From the NCBI RefSeq assembly GCF_964199755.1, contig NC_133897.1:113345579-113409578 (forward strand): 64,000 bases of DNA, written 5' to 3'. The DNA comes from Larus michahellis (lineage: Eukaryota; Chordata; Aves; Charadriiformes; Laridae). Every line of letters starts with the position of its first letter. The first letter of the stretch is position 1. Under the pieces are notes generated by a model. The model was not told where the DNA came from and did no database searches. It saw only the letters and a program-made list of their open reading frames with translations. The translations under genes were made by a program, and so were the position numbers. Below, piece after piece: positions 1 through 13,300 of this stretch.

Positions 1-1177
1 GTAGGATCCTGCGTTAGGCAGCTCGACGCGATGTAGGGTTGCACCACGTGCTGGTGATCCCCAACAGCCCAGTTCCCGAGCCAGGTCAGCCAAGAGGGCA
101 CCAGAAAAGATGGGGGTGAATCATAGAATGGTTCGGGTTAGAAGGGACCTTAAAGATCATCTAGTTCCAACCCCCCTGCCACGGGCAGGGACACCTCCCA
201 CTAGACACCTCCTAGACCCTGTCCCTGGGAGCACGCGTTAGCGAGACGTCCCTCTCCCAAGATGCCGCCCCGACTTCCCAGGCACACAACCAGCCCCTCC
301 ACCCCACCCCGTATTCGTTTTCTAGCCTGTTAGTTCTTAAATTCCTTCTGGCAAAGTAATACAGTTTCCAACCCATTATGTAAGGTTCATGTTTGTCACC
401 TCTTAACCTCTAGATGTGTGTTTTTCTTTTGATCCGTGTTTTCCAGCATATCTAAGAGCAGGCTGTGCCTAAAAGTAAAGACGCATTCCTTCTGAAGCTA
501 CGTATTCATTTTGTTCAATTAATATTGTGTAGAGAGAGCTGGTAGGTTTTGTATGTATACATTACCAGAAACCAAAATTACTGTGTGCTGGAGATAAAAT
601 TAGATTTTGAAATTCCTTTTCCCCTTTAAAATAAAAATAGCAGAATCTGCCTTTAATTGACCACCTCAGTCATCACAGAGGCTTCCTGTGTGCAGAGGCT
701 TTGCTTTTAATATCTGTTTTCCCTTGGCTTTAAAGAGTAGTCTTTATTTGCAAGTTTATTATAGAAGCGTTCAAATTAGAGGTGGGTTGAAACCGCAGAG
801 TTTATGTCCGGATCTGGATGCAACTTTCTAAAAGGTTTTTGATTGTCCTGACCAGAGATTACAGAGGTGTCTATAAAATTCAGGTTCAGAGCCACATCTC
901 CTGGGTGTGGAAACGCAGCACTTTGATTCAAGCCCTTCTCTCCAGTGTATTTTGTAAAGCAAATTTATTTAGCGGATTATTAGTGGGCTGACAGAGAGGA
1001 AGAGCTTCCCATATTTATTTTTTTTTTTCAGATGAGAAAAGAAACGTAAACAGTGCTTTTCTAGACACATAACATTGCAAACAAGCGTCATTCAACACAA
1101 GACGTTCACAACCTCCTAGATCGTGTTGAAGTCCTTCTCAGCAGGGTCTCATGATAATTTACACTTTTCTGTCACAG
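1..1177 (+). other. 3' part of APCDD1 intron 1
   Basis: Apart from the CR1 fragment at 118-215 I see no exon, RNA gene or clear regulatory site. The first 117 bp are GC-richer but unassigned. The intron's 5' end and exon 1 are outside the window. Confidence 0.8.
118..215 (-). mobile_element. CR1 LINE 3'-end fragment
   Basis: Begins with TCATAGAATGGTTCGGG, the reverse complement of the CR1 3' tail, followed by the usual GGGACCTTAAAGATCATCTAG block. About 100 bp survive, in the last part of APCDD1 intron 1. Confidence 0.9.
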
Positions 1178-1361
1178 GGCTGGGAGAAGGTTCTGCTCTT
1201 CTTCACCCGGACAGCAGGTCCCACCCTCGGTCCCTAGAGAAGAGTGCATGGAGGGCTTTCAAGGAGTCACAGTGTCATCATATGCTGAAACACCTTCACA
1301 ATGGAGCCCGGATCACTGTCCAGATGCCTCCCAATATTGAGGGACACTGGGTCTCTACTGG
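1178..1361 (+). CDS. APCDD1: APCDD1 exon 2 (first coding exon in window)
   Basis: This 184-nt exon is entered in phase 1 after a TCACAG acceptor and left in phase 2 at a GTAAGG donor. It encodes the mature N-terminus just after the signal peptide ([16 protein letters not shown]...) and the start of the first APCDDC domain, ending in the EGHWVSTG block. It includes the first Cys of the mature protein (ESQCHH). The open frame runs upstream of the acceptor, but the residues there do not match APCDD1, so the splice site and not an ATG defines the start. Confidence 0.96.
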
Positions 1362-4300
1362 GTAAGGAAAGATAAAACAAGGTGCTTGAGTGATAGATGT
1401 GGAAGAGAAGAGGGGAAGGAAGCGGAGAAGGAAGGATGAATATTTCCACTTTTAAGCAGCAGGGGAAATATTCTCTTTAATATAGTGATGCTCTAAATTC
1501 CAGATGCTTTCTATATGTTTATGCATAAAAGGAGTGGAGTTATGTACAGCTATGAAGCTGTCTTGATGAATCAGTTTATAGTCTGGATTTTAAGCAGCAT
1601 GCTGTGAAATATCTGTAAATCTCTCTTTGAGTAGGAAGGAGCCCAAGTTGCCAAAGTGGATGCTTATTCAAACATAGCATTGTACTGTCTTTGACTACAT
1701 GCATTAGATCCATTGAATGGGTCCTTGTTTTCAGAGCACGTGTCTAGCACAGGTTTTATTAGCAAAAGAAATTAAGAAGCTGTGTTTCACCAGTTCTGTT
1801 GCTCTCCATACATGATGACTTGTAATTGAGAGAGCTATTTTGCTTTCTGTGTCTCAGCAGGCAATATTCACATGCTTATTTGAAGTGACTTGTAGTGGAA
1901 AGACTGGGGAGTTTTAACAGAAAGTAGTGTATTTACGTTAAGCAGTGCGGATGTGACAAGGGGGACAAGTTTGAAGGCACAGAAGGACTTCTTAGCGGAA
2001 GTGGAATTTAACTGACATTTATACCTTCAGAAAAAAAAAAAAAAAGAAAAAAAAAGAGAAAAAACACAAAACCTGAATATTGCGTGGTCCAAATTTAAGA
2101 CAAATAGAAGTTTTGCATTAATGGTCATAAATTTGCAGTAAGTGCCAGCCCTGTTGTAAGTTTGAGTGGAAAAGCTGAGGACGCGATCCTGCACATCCTC
2201 TGCAGACCAGAGCTGGAGGAGCTCCACTGAGAAGCTTCTACAGCAGCACAGAAGCCAGTTCTTTGTACTGTTCTGTAGACATTTGGCATTTCTGTAGACA
2301 CTTTCTGACGTTACGAGTTCTTTTGCTAAATCTACCATGCAAAAGAGAAGAATAGATGTTTAATAAGCTGCTCCTGTTTTTCAGAGAATTGAGTCACGTG
2401 GTGGTCCCTAGACAAAAAGAAAAAGCAAAGCATCACTCAAAGTATTTAAACCTACAAAGATAAAGCCCTTAGTTAGATACAATCACCATGAATCAGTTTA
2501 TTAATAAGAGCATAACAGCAGAGGAAATTGGTTAACTGGCAGGCCACAGATGCCTGGTTCCTGTTTGCTCCCATTCATGCCACAGGGACATTAGCACCCA
2601 AGTGTCTCTGTGCACCCATGCAGTGCTGCTCAGTCTTGTTACCTACACTGTACATGATGTGCCACCATGCTAAAATTTTGTTTCCATCACTGTCTGTCTT
2701 CCCACAGCTGCGAAGTTAGAGCAGGCCCAGAGTTCATCACAAGATCTTACAGGTTCTACCACAATAATACATTTAAGGCCTATCAGTTTTACTATGGTGG
2801 CAATCGCTGCACAAACCCTATCTACACATTAGTTATACGTGGCAAGATACGTCTCCGCCAAGCATCCTGGATCATCCGAGGAGGTACAGAAGCTGATTAT
2901 CAGCTACGCAACATACAGATCATATGCCACAACGAAGCAGTAGCCAAGAAGTTAAGTGAGCTGGTGAACCACACATGTCCTGGATTTATACCAGAAGACA
3001 GCCCCTGGGAGCAGGATGTGAGCTACGATTTGCTGAGAGAAGAGAATGGCTGTGAATGCACCAAAGCTCTGAATTTTGCCATGCACGAGCTCCAGCTGAT
3101 CCGCGTGGAGAAGCAGTACCTGCACCACAACTTAGACCACCTCGTGGAGGAGCTATTTCTCGGGGACATTCATACCGATGCTGCTCAGAGGAGGTACTAT
3201 CGGCCCTCTAGTTACCAACCTCCTCTTCAAAATGCCAAGGTACGTGCGTGTATATATGCCTTTTTTTTAAGATACTAGCGACAAAGCCCACATTATTTAG
3301 CCATTGAGTCAGTGCGCTAGTGTAACCTAAAATGTAGGTGTGGTTCTAAAATAGGTGGATTGCACCCTTACAGATGAGGCAGACAATTAAAAAAAAAAAG
3401 GTCAGAGGTCAGAGAACATATTTCTTGAGAATAGTAACTCTTCTGTGGTTCATGTGACTGCATCAAATGTGCAAAAAGCAGTCTGATGAACTAAGGTCAA
3501 TAAAGGCCACTCTGAAGATGGGATCAAAGACTTGTACATGGAGGTGGGAGCAGTTGGCTGGGACCACAACTGTAGGCTAGCAGCTGAGAAGAGAGGAAGT
3601 TTGATACAGGACTAAGGAAGAAGAAGGGAAACAGGCATCAATGTAGCCGCGGCAGTGCCAGGGAGAGAGCAAATCGACTCGTATCAGCATATGGAGGCTG
3701 GGTGATCCATAACCTGAAGAGAAAAAGAGGAAATTGGAACATAGACACATGAAAGGGGCAGCATGAAGGGAAAAAAAACTGATGGGCTGTGCGGGTCATG
3801 GATCCAGATGCAGGCACACACATTAATGAAATGAAAAACAGGTGAATTTTGAATGGGGCTCTAATTCCATTTGATAATTCAGTTTTCAAAGGGGCCTCAA
3901 AGTGCCCTCAGCTTCATTGGGAACTGATCAACCCCATAGTAAGTTAAATAAAAATCAAACACGAAGAGTAGACGCTGATGGCCTGTAGCAGGAGGGCTGT
4001 CTATAGATCTTTGCTGGTGACATTTCAAAGGCAGGCGGCGATTGGAACCACATTGCCGGCTGCTGCTGCCGTCGGTGAGCTCCAGCTGGGCGCTGCCACA
4101 GCATCACCTCCAGCTAATGGGTTATCACCATTTTTAATCATCTCGCCGCAACCGATTCAAAAATCAGCTACAGCTTACCAGCAATAGCAAGGAGTACAAC
4201 AGGGGAAGGGGGAGTTTTGATGAGAAAGCCTTGGCTTCCCCTTGCATTCAAAACCGTTCGCCCTGGGTTGCGTCTCTGCCTGTGAGCATCAAATTTCAGT

Positions 4301-7300
4301 GGTTCGGGACCTTGTGTGATCTGCCTTTTTTTTTTTTTAATAGCCTGGCCTAGTGATAATTTTAATCCAGAGTCCACTGTGTCTCTGTATGAATGCCGCT
4401 GTCATTTCTCTCTGTCATTCTTATGCCCTCTTCAAGTGACCAGGGACAAATTCGCTTTTTCTTTTTAAACATTTGTCTTCCCGAAGTGGAGAGTTTCAGC
4501 AGCAGCAGATGAACCACAGCACATTGCTCATCAAAACATTGGATTCAGCAATTTTATTTTTCTTTAATTAATTCAAACAAGCACATCGACTTTCTCTTTG
4601 CTTATTTGGGAGTGAGGGTTTCTTTCCTAAATCTCTTCCTTGCAGCTATCTGAAGGTACGAATTATCTGACACCAGCTATATGTTGTACCTCTTCTAGAA
4701 TATATGGTAGATCTTTTTCTGACCACCTGAAACAGAGACAAAATCTTGATTTAATTTACCCTAGCTGATTGTTTTTTCAGGTCTCTCTGGTCAAATCTAG
4801 TTGTCTTATTATGGGCTGATGGATAACATAGTAAATGCTTACACTTCCACCTTTTAGTAATTTCGTTACAGTCAGAATGGTCAGGTGTACTGTCAGCCAG
4901 CTTTATAAAAATAAGCTTTTTGTCCAGGTCTGCTGTAATTTTAGGACACGCTGGTAACGATTTTCCTGCCTGTCTCTTCTGCTGCTGTAGCATCACTTTT
5001 TCCCTCAAAAATATAATGCCTCTAAGATACAGTGCTCAAATTGAAGGGATCAAATCTTGCATAAGAGGTCTCTTTCTCGAGCCAGGTTAACCAAGTAAAC
5101 TGTGAGAGCACTGAGACTCATTTATGTTCACAACGCCCATTATGTCAGGCATATGACCTGATCCATTCTGACCTGAGTGCGTGACAGCTCTATGTGGAAG
5201 CCTCAGCACGCCTGGGTCACCCTGCACGCCGTTATCCCGCAGTCCCACGTGTCGCAGGTCCTGCCCGGGGGTACCCGTGCGCTCCAATCGCGGAGCAACT
5301 CCCAGGGGAGGCTTCCATATCATATGTTTACGAGGACTGGTGGAGAGGAAAAGCAAACAAGCCAACTCGTTATCGCTTGGTATTCATGAAGTACAGTGCT
5401 TCCAAATAAGATTTTTGGTAGCCAGGTCTTGGCAGAGGCTGAATCTCGAGGCTGAATTTATGACACTGGAAGCCCATTCATAAGAGTACTGCTGGCTACA
5501 GAAAGTGTTGTTACTATAGAAAGCACAGGTTAACTCTGAATACACCAAAATACGTACAGATTCCGGCTCTCTGTGATGAAACTGCTGTAGTTTAATAAAT
5601 GGGGGGCCCAGGTCCTGACTTGCAGGCCACTGCTCGACTCCCAAGTTTGGACAGTTATAACTTCTGGAGAGTTACAATACCTCCTCCAGTCACTGCCTAC
5701 AGTGGCTCCCACAGTGTTTATTTACAGCGTGTGGGTTGCTGGGACACCAGCCTCAGCTGGAACCTTCGACAGCACAAGATGCGTAGGTTTAACACAAGGT
5801 TAGCGTGCAACAGAATCACAGAATCACAGAAACTTCAGAGCTGGAAGGGACCTCTAGAGATCATCTAGTCCAACCCCCCTGCTAGAGCAGGATTGCCTAG
5901 AGCACATTACTCAGGACTGCGTCCAGGCGGGTCTTGAAAATCTCCAGAGAAGGGGACTCCACAACCTCCCTGGGCAGCCTGTTCCAGTGCTCTGTCACCC
6001 TCACTGTAAAGAAGTTTTTCCATGTATTTGAACGGAACTTCCTATGTTCTAACTTGTGCCCGTTGCCCCTCGTCCTGTCACTGGGAACAGTGCAGCTTCT
6101 CTTTGTGTTTGTTGGTAGGTTCCTCTTGCTCAGATTTGGTGTGAAATTTCTTTTTCCTCAAGGGAAGCTGGGCCTGTTGATATTGGGCTTTCAGCATGAT
6201 ACAAATAACAGTACCCCTAAAAAATGAACCTTTGCGTCAGCTGCCATGAAAGACTTCTGCGTGTTGGTTTGTACCTAACCATGAAGCTCTCTACACCAAC
6301 AGGTTCACAACCTGGCCGTCTGAGCTAGTGTTTGCCAAATGTAGGAAGAATAGTAAGAGAGATACTTTCTTTTTTTACAAAAAAAAAAAAAAAACTCCAG
6401 GCAAACATACCGCTGAAAGGTTATAACCCTTCTTCTTTGAACTCTTTTCCTTTTCTAATTGTTGCTCCACTGGGAGCCAGCTGAAAATGAGTTTAAATGC
6501 TAAATTGAGTTTAAAACTACAAGTCACAGACTCCTCTGGAAACTGGACACCATGAATAAATAGAAACATTAAATCAACTTGTTTTTTTAAGGTTTCTACA
6601 GTCATACCAAGAGGTTGGGGAGTCCAGGAAATTGCTTCTGAAGTGAATCAGGTGTATTGTGTGGAATCTTTCATTTAAGGCTTTTTTCATTTCCTTTTTA
6701 TTTATTTTTATTTTAAACTTATAAAGGCCTGCCTAAAATAAGTTAAGAGGATTCACATTTGGAGTTAAATTTATAGTTAAGCCTCTATATAGAAGAAAGT
6801 TCCACCCAGCTCAAGAGTTTACACAGCCTGTAAGTTGGATGTGGTAGCCACATTCATTACTTATGTGGTTGAAATGAATGGTAATTAAAAGCAAATGATT
6901 GCTGGATATGTTAGGAATGCCAAAGCCACATGATCAGGACTTTAAACAAATAGAATTGGACCTTCTCCAGATTCCTGCAGCGATTTCACCACAGGATGGT
7001 AAATCAAAAGGGCTGTCCAAAAACCAGACAGCTTTATGCTGAGCTACAAATCTGAATAAATTCACAGATTAACATATCTCAAGTGTTCATATAAAATCAG
7101 GGAGCTTTTAAAAATATATATATATGTCATCTCTTAAGGCTTTACGAATTCTCTTAGATAAGAGCATACCTTAAACAAATTCCTCCTGTAAAATACATGG
7201 AAGTTCTTTGAGTGCAGCTGATGAATAGGTCACTGTTTAGATTTATCTTAGCAGTCCTCTAGCCTCGCTCAAGATATCAATTAAGACTTGCTGGTGAATG

Positions 7301-10300
7301 GGGCTGAACATCTTTGATGTCTCTTGATGTTGCGAGTTTATCGAGGGATTCAAGCTATTGCACATGCAGCTTCTTTTGCCAGCATGAGAGAGCACACGGT
7401 TGGAAAGGCTGGGATGGGGGAACTACTTGGCCATCATCACACAAATATTCCTGGTTAGGACTACGCCAAGGAGCCTGGCTGATTGGTCATAAAATCACAC
7501 CTTATGTACGAATGCATACAGTGACTTATAGTGTGACAGAAGGCTTGAATGCGGTATTCATTCACTATGTAGATGGGCAGAAGATGTCTTTGAAGATATC
7601 TACTCTAAAGCTACAGGAACTATCTACAACAGCAATACCCAGAGGCTTATTTCTCATGCAATTGCCTCAGCAATAGTGCTTTGTAAACAAAAAACTCCTC
7701 GTGCTATTCGTCTGACAGAGTAATGGGAAAGATCAGAGCAGGGCTGTGATGACCAATTGTCCTAGTTAGATCCTTACTTAGGAATAGGGCTGGAGTGGTC
7801 TGGAACATCACAAGAAGCCTAAAATGTGATAGGGTAACCTTCCTTCTGCCTTTGACATTCTCAAACATTGGCTGGTCACACACTTTCAGTAAGGCATTTT
7901 CCCCTGAAAATGCAATTCCAATGGATCGATTCTCTATTGCAGGGTTATTTGCCGCGGGGAGCTGACTTCCAGCAGCACCTGGCGTTTGCAGCTAATACAG
8001 ATTCAACATATGGGGAGTGGTGCTTGGGCTTTGCTTTACCCAGGCATTGAAAGAACAAAGCGCGCAATTTTTTTTGTGCTTTTGAAAATTTGGGTCTTCA
8101 TCTCTTTAAAACTCAGTGACTTCATCTGTTGGGGAATGTTGTGTACTTGAGGAGCTCCCAGGGAAATGCGAGCTTAAGTTAATAAATAGATGTTAAACAT
8201 ATGAAGAGCCCCAGAGAAATATGCAAAACATTATCTCAACCAAAACGTGTAATTATGGAGGACAAAACTCCTTTGTTTGCCAGAATAGTGCCACTAGACG
8301 CCGAGATTAAGCCAACACTAGAAGGGTTTCTTTTGTTCATTATTACTTGCAAAAGACTCTTGGTTAGGGAAATCGTGAGGGGAGCGAAGAAAGAATAGCC
8401 AGAAGAATGTTCAAATAGGTTAATTCGATGCCCCGCAGAGACAAGAGGAGGAAACAGATTCTAGCTGAGGCTGGTCCTTGCCAGGCTCGGCAGCGCTCTT
8501 GGCTGTGGCCTTGCAGAAGAGTCCTCCTTCGAAGGTGTCATTCTGTGCTCGCCGCCTGCACCGGCGTTAGGGCTAGGCAAGGGCTGGAGCAGGAGGTTGC
8601 TTTTCACTCTCTCTCTGAACCTTCAGAAGCTAAGCGTGGCTTTTAAAACCCTATTCATCTTCGTTGACTTGACTCTTCACTATCTGTTCTGCAACGGCAG
8701 TAAAAGCCTGTCCCAAGAGAAATACAGTTCTATGGATTAAAATTAACTATTTAGCCTAGCAAAATAAAACAGGGACCTTCAGATCAACTCAACACACGTC
8801 TCTAAACTACTGACACCTTCCTTGTTGTTGGCATCTAACCACAATTGCTTCATCTTTTGTACGAGGGAAGGGAGGACTCACTGGTAATATTGCTACAGGG
8901 TTCAGAGGGCTATATAGGTTGATTTTTAAAGGCATAATAAACACGTAAGGCAGCTTTATTTTGGAATACTCTGTTTCTGAAGATGGACATTCAAGCTCTC
9001 CCTTCGGGTTTTCCAGGAATTTTTTCTGTTGATACTTCCCAAAATATTCACGTCACTATAAATTAGTATCGTTTTAATGGGATAGAGGACATGCAAGCAC
9101 ATTCATCTGAGGAAAAGGCCAGGTTTCTCTTTGTTCTTGTCATTTGCCCAGGCTCAAGTAGTTTATATCAGAAAAGAACAACAAGAAGACTTTTGCATTT
9201 CATGTCGGTTGTGTTTATTTCAGTTTTATGCAGGGTTGTGCAACAGAATTGACATCGTAGATCAGACAGTTGTGTAATGGTAGTGCCTTCAGATTCCTTC
9301 ACTATCTCTCCCTTCATGTGAGCCATTAATAAAAACTGTTCATCAATACATTAAAAAATATGGTACACATTTGCAGATAACTCTGAACGTATCTCCACCC
9401 TCCTTCCTGCTTGCAGCTCCTCTGTTCCCCACCAAAAGAAATCCCAAACTGACAACCCTGCAAAGGAGTTACCACTCTCCCCAGCATTTCACTTGCTTCA
9501 AGATTTTTAATTAAAGTTTTAAATCTTTGTTATTCTTCATTCCCTTTGGCAGGCTGGATTATAACTGTGTCAGCCATGCTTGTCAACTCCCCAGAGCCAG
9601 CCTAATGCACATCAGCCAACTCAGCTTCATATGAGGTCATGGAAAGCCTGCAAATTATCACTTTTGTGGTGGAGAGAGATTGTAGCCGTCTGTTAAAGCG
9701 TTGCCTTGGTCTGCAGTTATCTAGAGCGGTGGAGGAGAGGAGCTTGACATGGTTCTGAGCAGTTCATAAAAGTGTCCTTTCTGTGGACTCAGCTCCTTGG
9801 CAATGTGAGGCAAAGCCATCCAACTTTTTTTGTAGAGTTGGAAGCGTTTCCTTGAATCGGTGTTCTCCCAGAGGTTTCTATGTCTACTCATCCTAGGAGC
9901 ACTCAGTTACTAACACTAAAACCCGGCACCTAGTTTTCTCGAGTGGTGAGATTTAAAGCGTCCTGCCCAGACGTGCCTTGTTCCCTCCCCGTCTAGCCCT
10001 GCCCGTGACACACGGTATTTGGGTGGCTGGGAGAGATCATTGCTGTGCGCAGCGTTTCGTTCCCCTCTTCTTCAGTGCTTTCCCTCATGGCAATACATGG
10101 CAGGGGTTTCCTACCCCAGCTTTTGTGACTGTTGGACCCTACAAGATGCAGGGCCACCGGTTAGGTCTGTACTGCACACGCAGTTCCAGCCTGAGCCTGT
10201 GCTTCAGGAAACCCAGTGCCTGGTCCCTCCCCACACATCTCCCTGCAACGAGGATATGCTGGGTGCAACACGCTTGACCCAGCCACTGCTACGTGGCCCA

Positions 10301-13300
10301 TCCGGTGGCATTGCATGGACAATGTCAGACAAGCTGGCCACAGGAGCCACCCTAAAAGGGAAGCCCCCGATGCAAGAGCAACACAACCTTGTGAACGACC
10401 AGAGCCTGGGCTGCCTTATGTGGGCTCTGCAGCTTGGTCAGGAGCATCTTCCCCACCAAGGGGACAGTGCAGAAGGGAGCTGGGGTGGGCGCTGGGGCTT
10501 TTGCTAGCCCTTGCTTCTCCCAATTCTATATAGATGCAACCTGTCCTCCTTTTCCAACCATGAACAAGACCTGCTTCTTGCCACACACTGGTTAACTAGT
10601 GCAAATCAGGGCTGGCCAAAGGTGGTTTTAATATCAGCTGAGAACCTGGCTCTTCCGAACAAGCTTCTCATGCTACAGCCACCAGCACAGACGTGGGGGC
10701 CTCAGACAGCAGAAGCAGAGCATTGTAGAAATAATTTTAATGTCAGTGCATGACCTGATAAGGCAGGATTTTCCTACAGAAATTTGAAATAAGTGACTTC
10801 ACTGGCATGGGGGCATTGTAACTGAGCGGGGTGATGGTGGCAGCAGCCCTTGAGGAGAGACCAGGCCCAGCTGGCAGTGGTGTGGGGGACAGGGAGGGAG
10901 GGGTGTACTTAAGAGTAGCCACATGGAATATATAGGTTTGAATAAAAAGTGAAAATTAAAAGGCCTGAGCCTTAAAGGAGGTGTTATGGAAAGAAGCCAC
11001 TGCTCTGCCAAGGGTTTGGGGTTGGGTTTTGGTTTGACACTGGCATTCCTGGGAGGGAAGAGGAGAGCGAGGAGGAGTCCAAAGGCAGCACAGCCGACTG
11101 CAAAGAGCGTGTGCTTCTCTGTCTTGCTGAGGCAGATCTGATACTTGAATGTCTTAACCAAGTTATGGTATGGGAAGGATGTGTCCACTGTGCAGTGGCT
11201 CCAGATAAAAAGAGAAGGAGAGATGATTTCCCAAATCATTTTGGGAAACTGCTGTGTCATTTCATGCAAGTTTAAAGACCTTGCAGGTGTAAAACAAACT
11301 GCTACTGAGAAAACTAATTGGATTCACCACTTCTCTGAATTGCCCACTGCTTTTCCTTAGCCCACGTCAGCTGTGAAGAGCAGCAGACCCACATCTGCCC
11401 CAACATCTGGCCTCCTATAGCAGGAGTTGCCATATTTTTGTATGGTTTAGGAGCTTACTACACATTGCTACCTTCTATGCTTTTGTCTTCTTAATGTGTC
11501 TCGTCTGGTAAAATACCAACTATTTGCAACTATAAAATATGACAGAGAGAGCTTGTCAGAAAATGGTCAAAATTCCCTATTAAAAATACTGGAAAAGCCT
11601 GTAAAAATGCTTTTCTCATTTTTAGAAAAGAAACATTTGCTATTCTGTGAAAAATTGAATACCAGAAAACAAAATTTTGCTTTGTATCTCTTTCCCTCCA
11701 GCCTTTGTGTATTCATAGACATATTTTTCCATGCCCTTTTTTAAAATAAGAATTTAATGAAAAACATCAAACACATTTTTCATTCTGCTAAGAATGCACT
11801 GCATCTCTCAGTCTCTAAGTAGTCTGAACAATGACTCTTCCCTCAAAAAACAGTAAGTTACAGTTAAGATAATGTTAATTTTCCATTCTGTAAATAGATG
11901 GATATCAGAATAGTCATCTATTCTAATTCTACAGGAGAAAGGTTGAGTTACAATTTGAGCTGTTTCAGACAAAGTGTGTTTTAAAATTTTCAGGTTGAAC
12001 TACAGACACACTTTCAAGATCTAAAGAAGGAATAGATAGGCGAGAGATCAAATATGTTTGAATAAGGTGCTTAGTTGAAAAGAACTATTTTCAGCCTCCT
12101 CTTTATTATTAGTGCTTGTTCGTTTTATCCCTAAATACAACTTACAGTACATCCCGCAAGTCCTCTCCTTGATATTAAGAATCGATTTCAGCTGCTGCTT
12201 GAACCATAAGGAAAGGGTAGATTTTTCTGTACATTTTGAAAAGTTTGGTCCATAGGTGTCTTATTCTGTAACAACAGCTTCGAATACAAAGGTTTTCAAA
12301 GAAAACTAGAACACCTTCCAAAAAGATCTTTCTACGCGTTATTCAAAGCTCATTTCACCATTGCTCGGAGAGCATCCCAGTTGCGTGACAGTTTTTTGGC
12401 CTGGGCCATAAAAAACACTATGAATTGATTAGAGGCAAATTAGTCCTAGGCAGCCATAGAATCCCATAGAATTTAAGAGAAAATTAAACTATGCTGAGAA
12501 GGTTTATGTTTCTGACTATCCACAGCAATTGGGAAAAAGATCAAGGAACTTCATCCTTGTTTGCTTTTTTTATTAGAAACCTCCCTGGTTGGCTTCCAGA
12601 GCTCTCTGGCCCTGTTACCACTTCAGCTGAGGCAGCAGGAGGGAGGGACAACGAAAAATGTTGGTGGAAATTTTCAGATCACAGATTCTTTTCTCCCCGA
12701 GTACAAGAACTGAGTTTTCAGCCAGAGACTCGGGCTTATTTCAGCCCACATGGCCTCATGGATTAATTCAGAAACTGGCTTTAAAGAAACACGCGGGAGG
12801 TGGGGCACCATGGATTTGGCATTGCAGAGCTGCAAGGAGGCACCCTTCCCCGCATCTTCACGGGCAGGGATCTTCCACTCATCGGGCAGCAGCCATTTCT
12901 GAGGTCTTTCAGCAAGACCCTCCCTATTAAAACTAGTACATTGTACACCTAAGATAATCAAAACATAGAACAGATGTTCATCCTGTCCACTGCTCATTTT
13001 ATAGCTTTTTAGTTTATGTCATGCTGAAATGAGCTTTTTATTAGGGAGTACTTAATTGTGCTTGGACTCAAACGTCCTCTACCTCTGTTCCATATTTTCT
13101 TTGAACGTCTGTTTTTAGAAAATAATCTCTCCCTGACACACAGGGAAAGGGAGAGATTTGCAAAGCCTCAGCTAGTGTAATTAAGAGCCAAGAGCAGCTG
13201 ACCTCAAAAAGCAACGGTGAAAAACACAGTCAATTGTTGAGCATAAATTACTCCATAATTAAGTACAATTGCCTCATAACAAAAGTAGATCTTTCTCTCG

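Noticed and set aside
1..1177. Search for APCDD1 exon 1 / signal peptide
   Set aside because: The frame upstream of 1178 does not give a signal peptide, and there is no CpG-island promoter in this stretch.
7314..7676. 120-codon open frame in APCDD1 intron 3
   Set aside because: Not recognised as any gene or mobile-element protein, and no splice or conservation evidence can be seen from sequence alone.
10019..10507. 162-codon plus-strand open frame in APCDD1 intron 3
   Set aside because: All three forward frames and one reverse frame are open here because the block is GC-rich. The product has no recognisable domain and there is no sign of splice context.
10799..11269. 156-codon minus-strand open frame
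   Set aside because: The translation is Pro/Leu-rich without family resemblance and overlaps GC-rich intronic DNA; likely chance.
12450..12480. CATAGAATCCCATAGAATTT, resembling a CR1 tail
   Set aside because: Only the short tail-like repeat is present, with no adjoining CR1 body, so it is not called.
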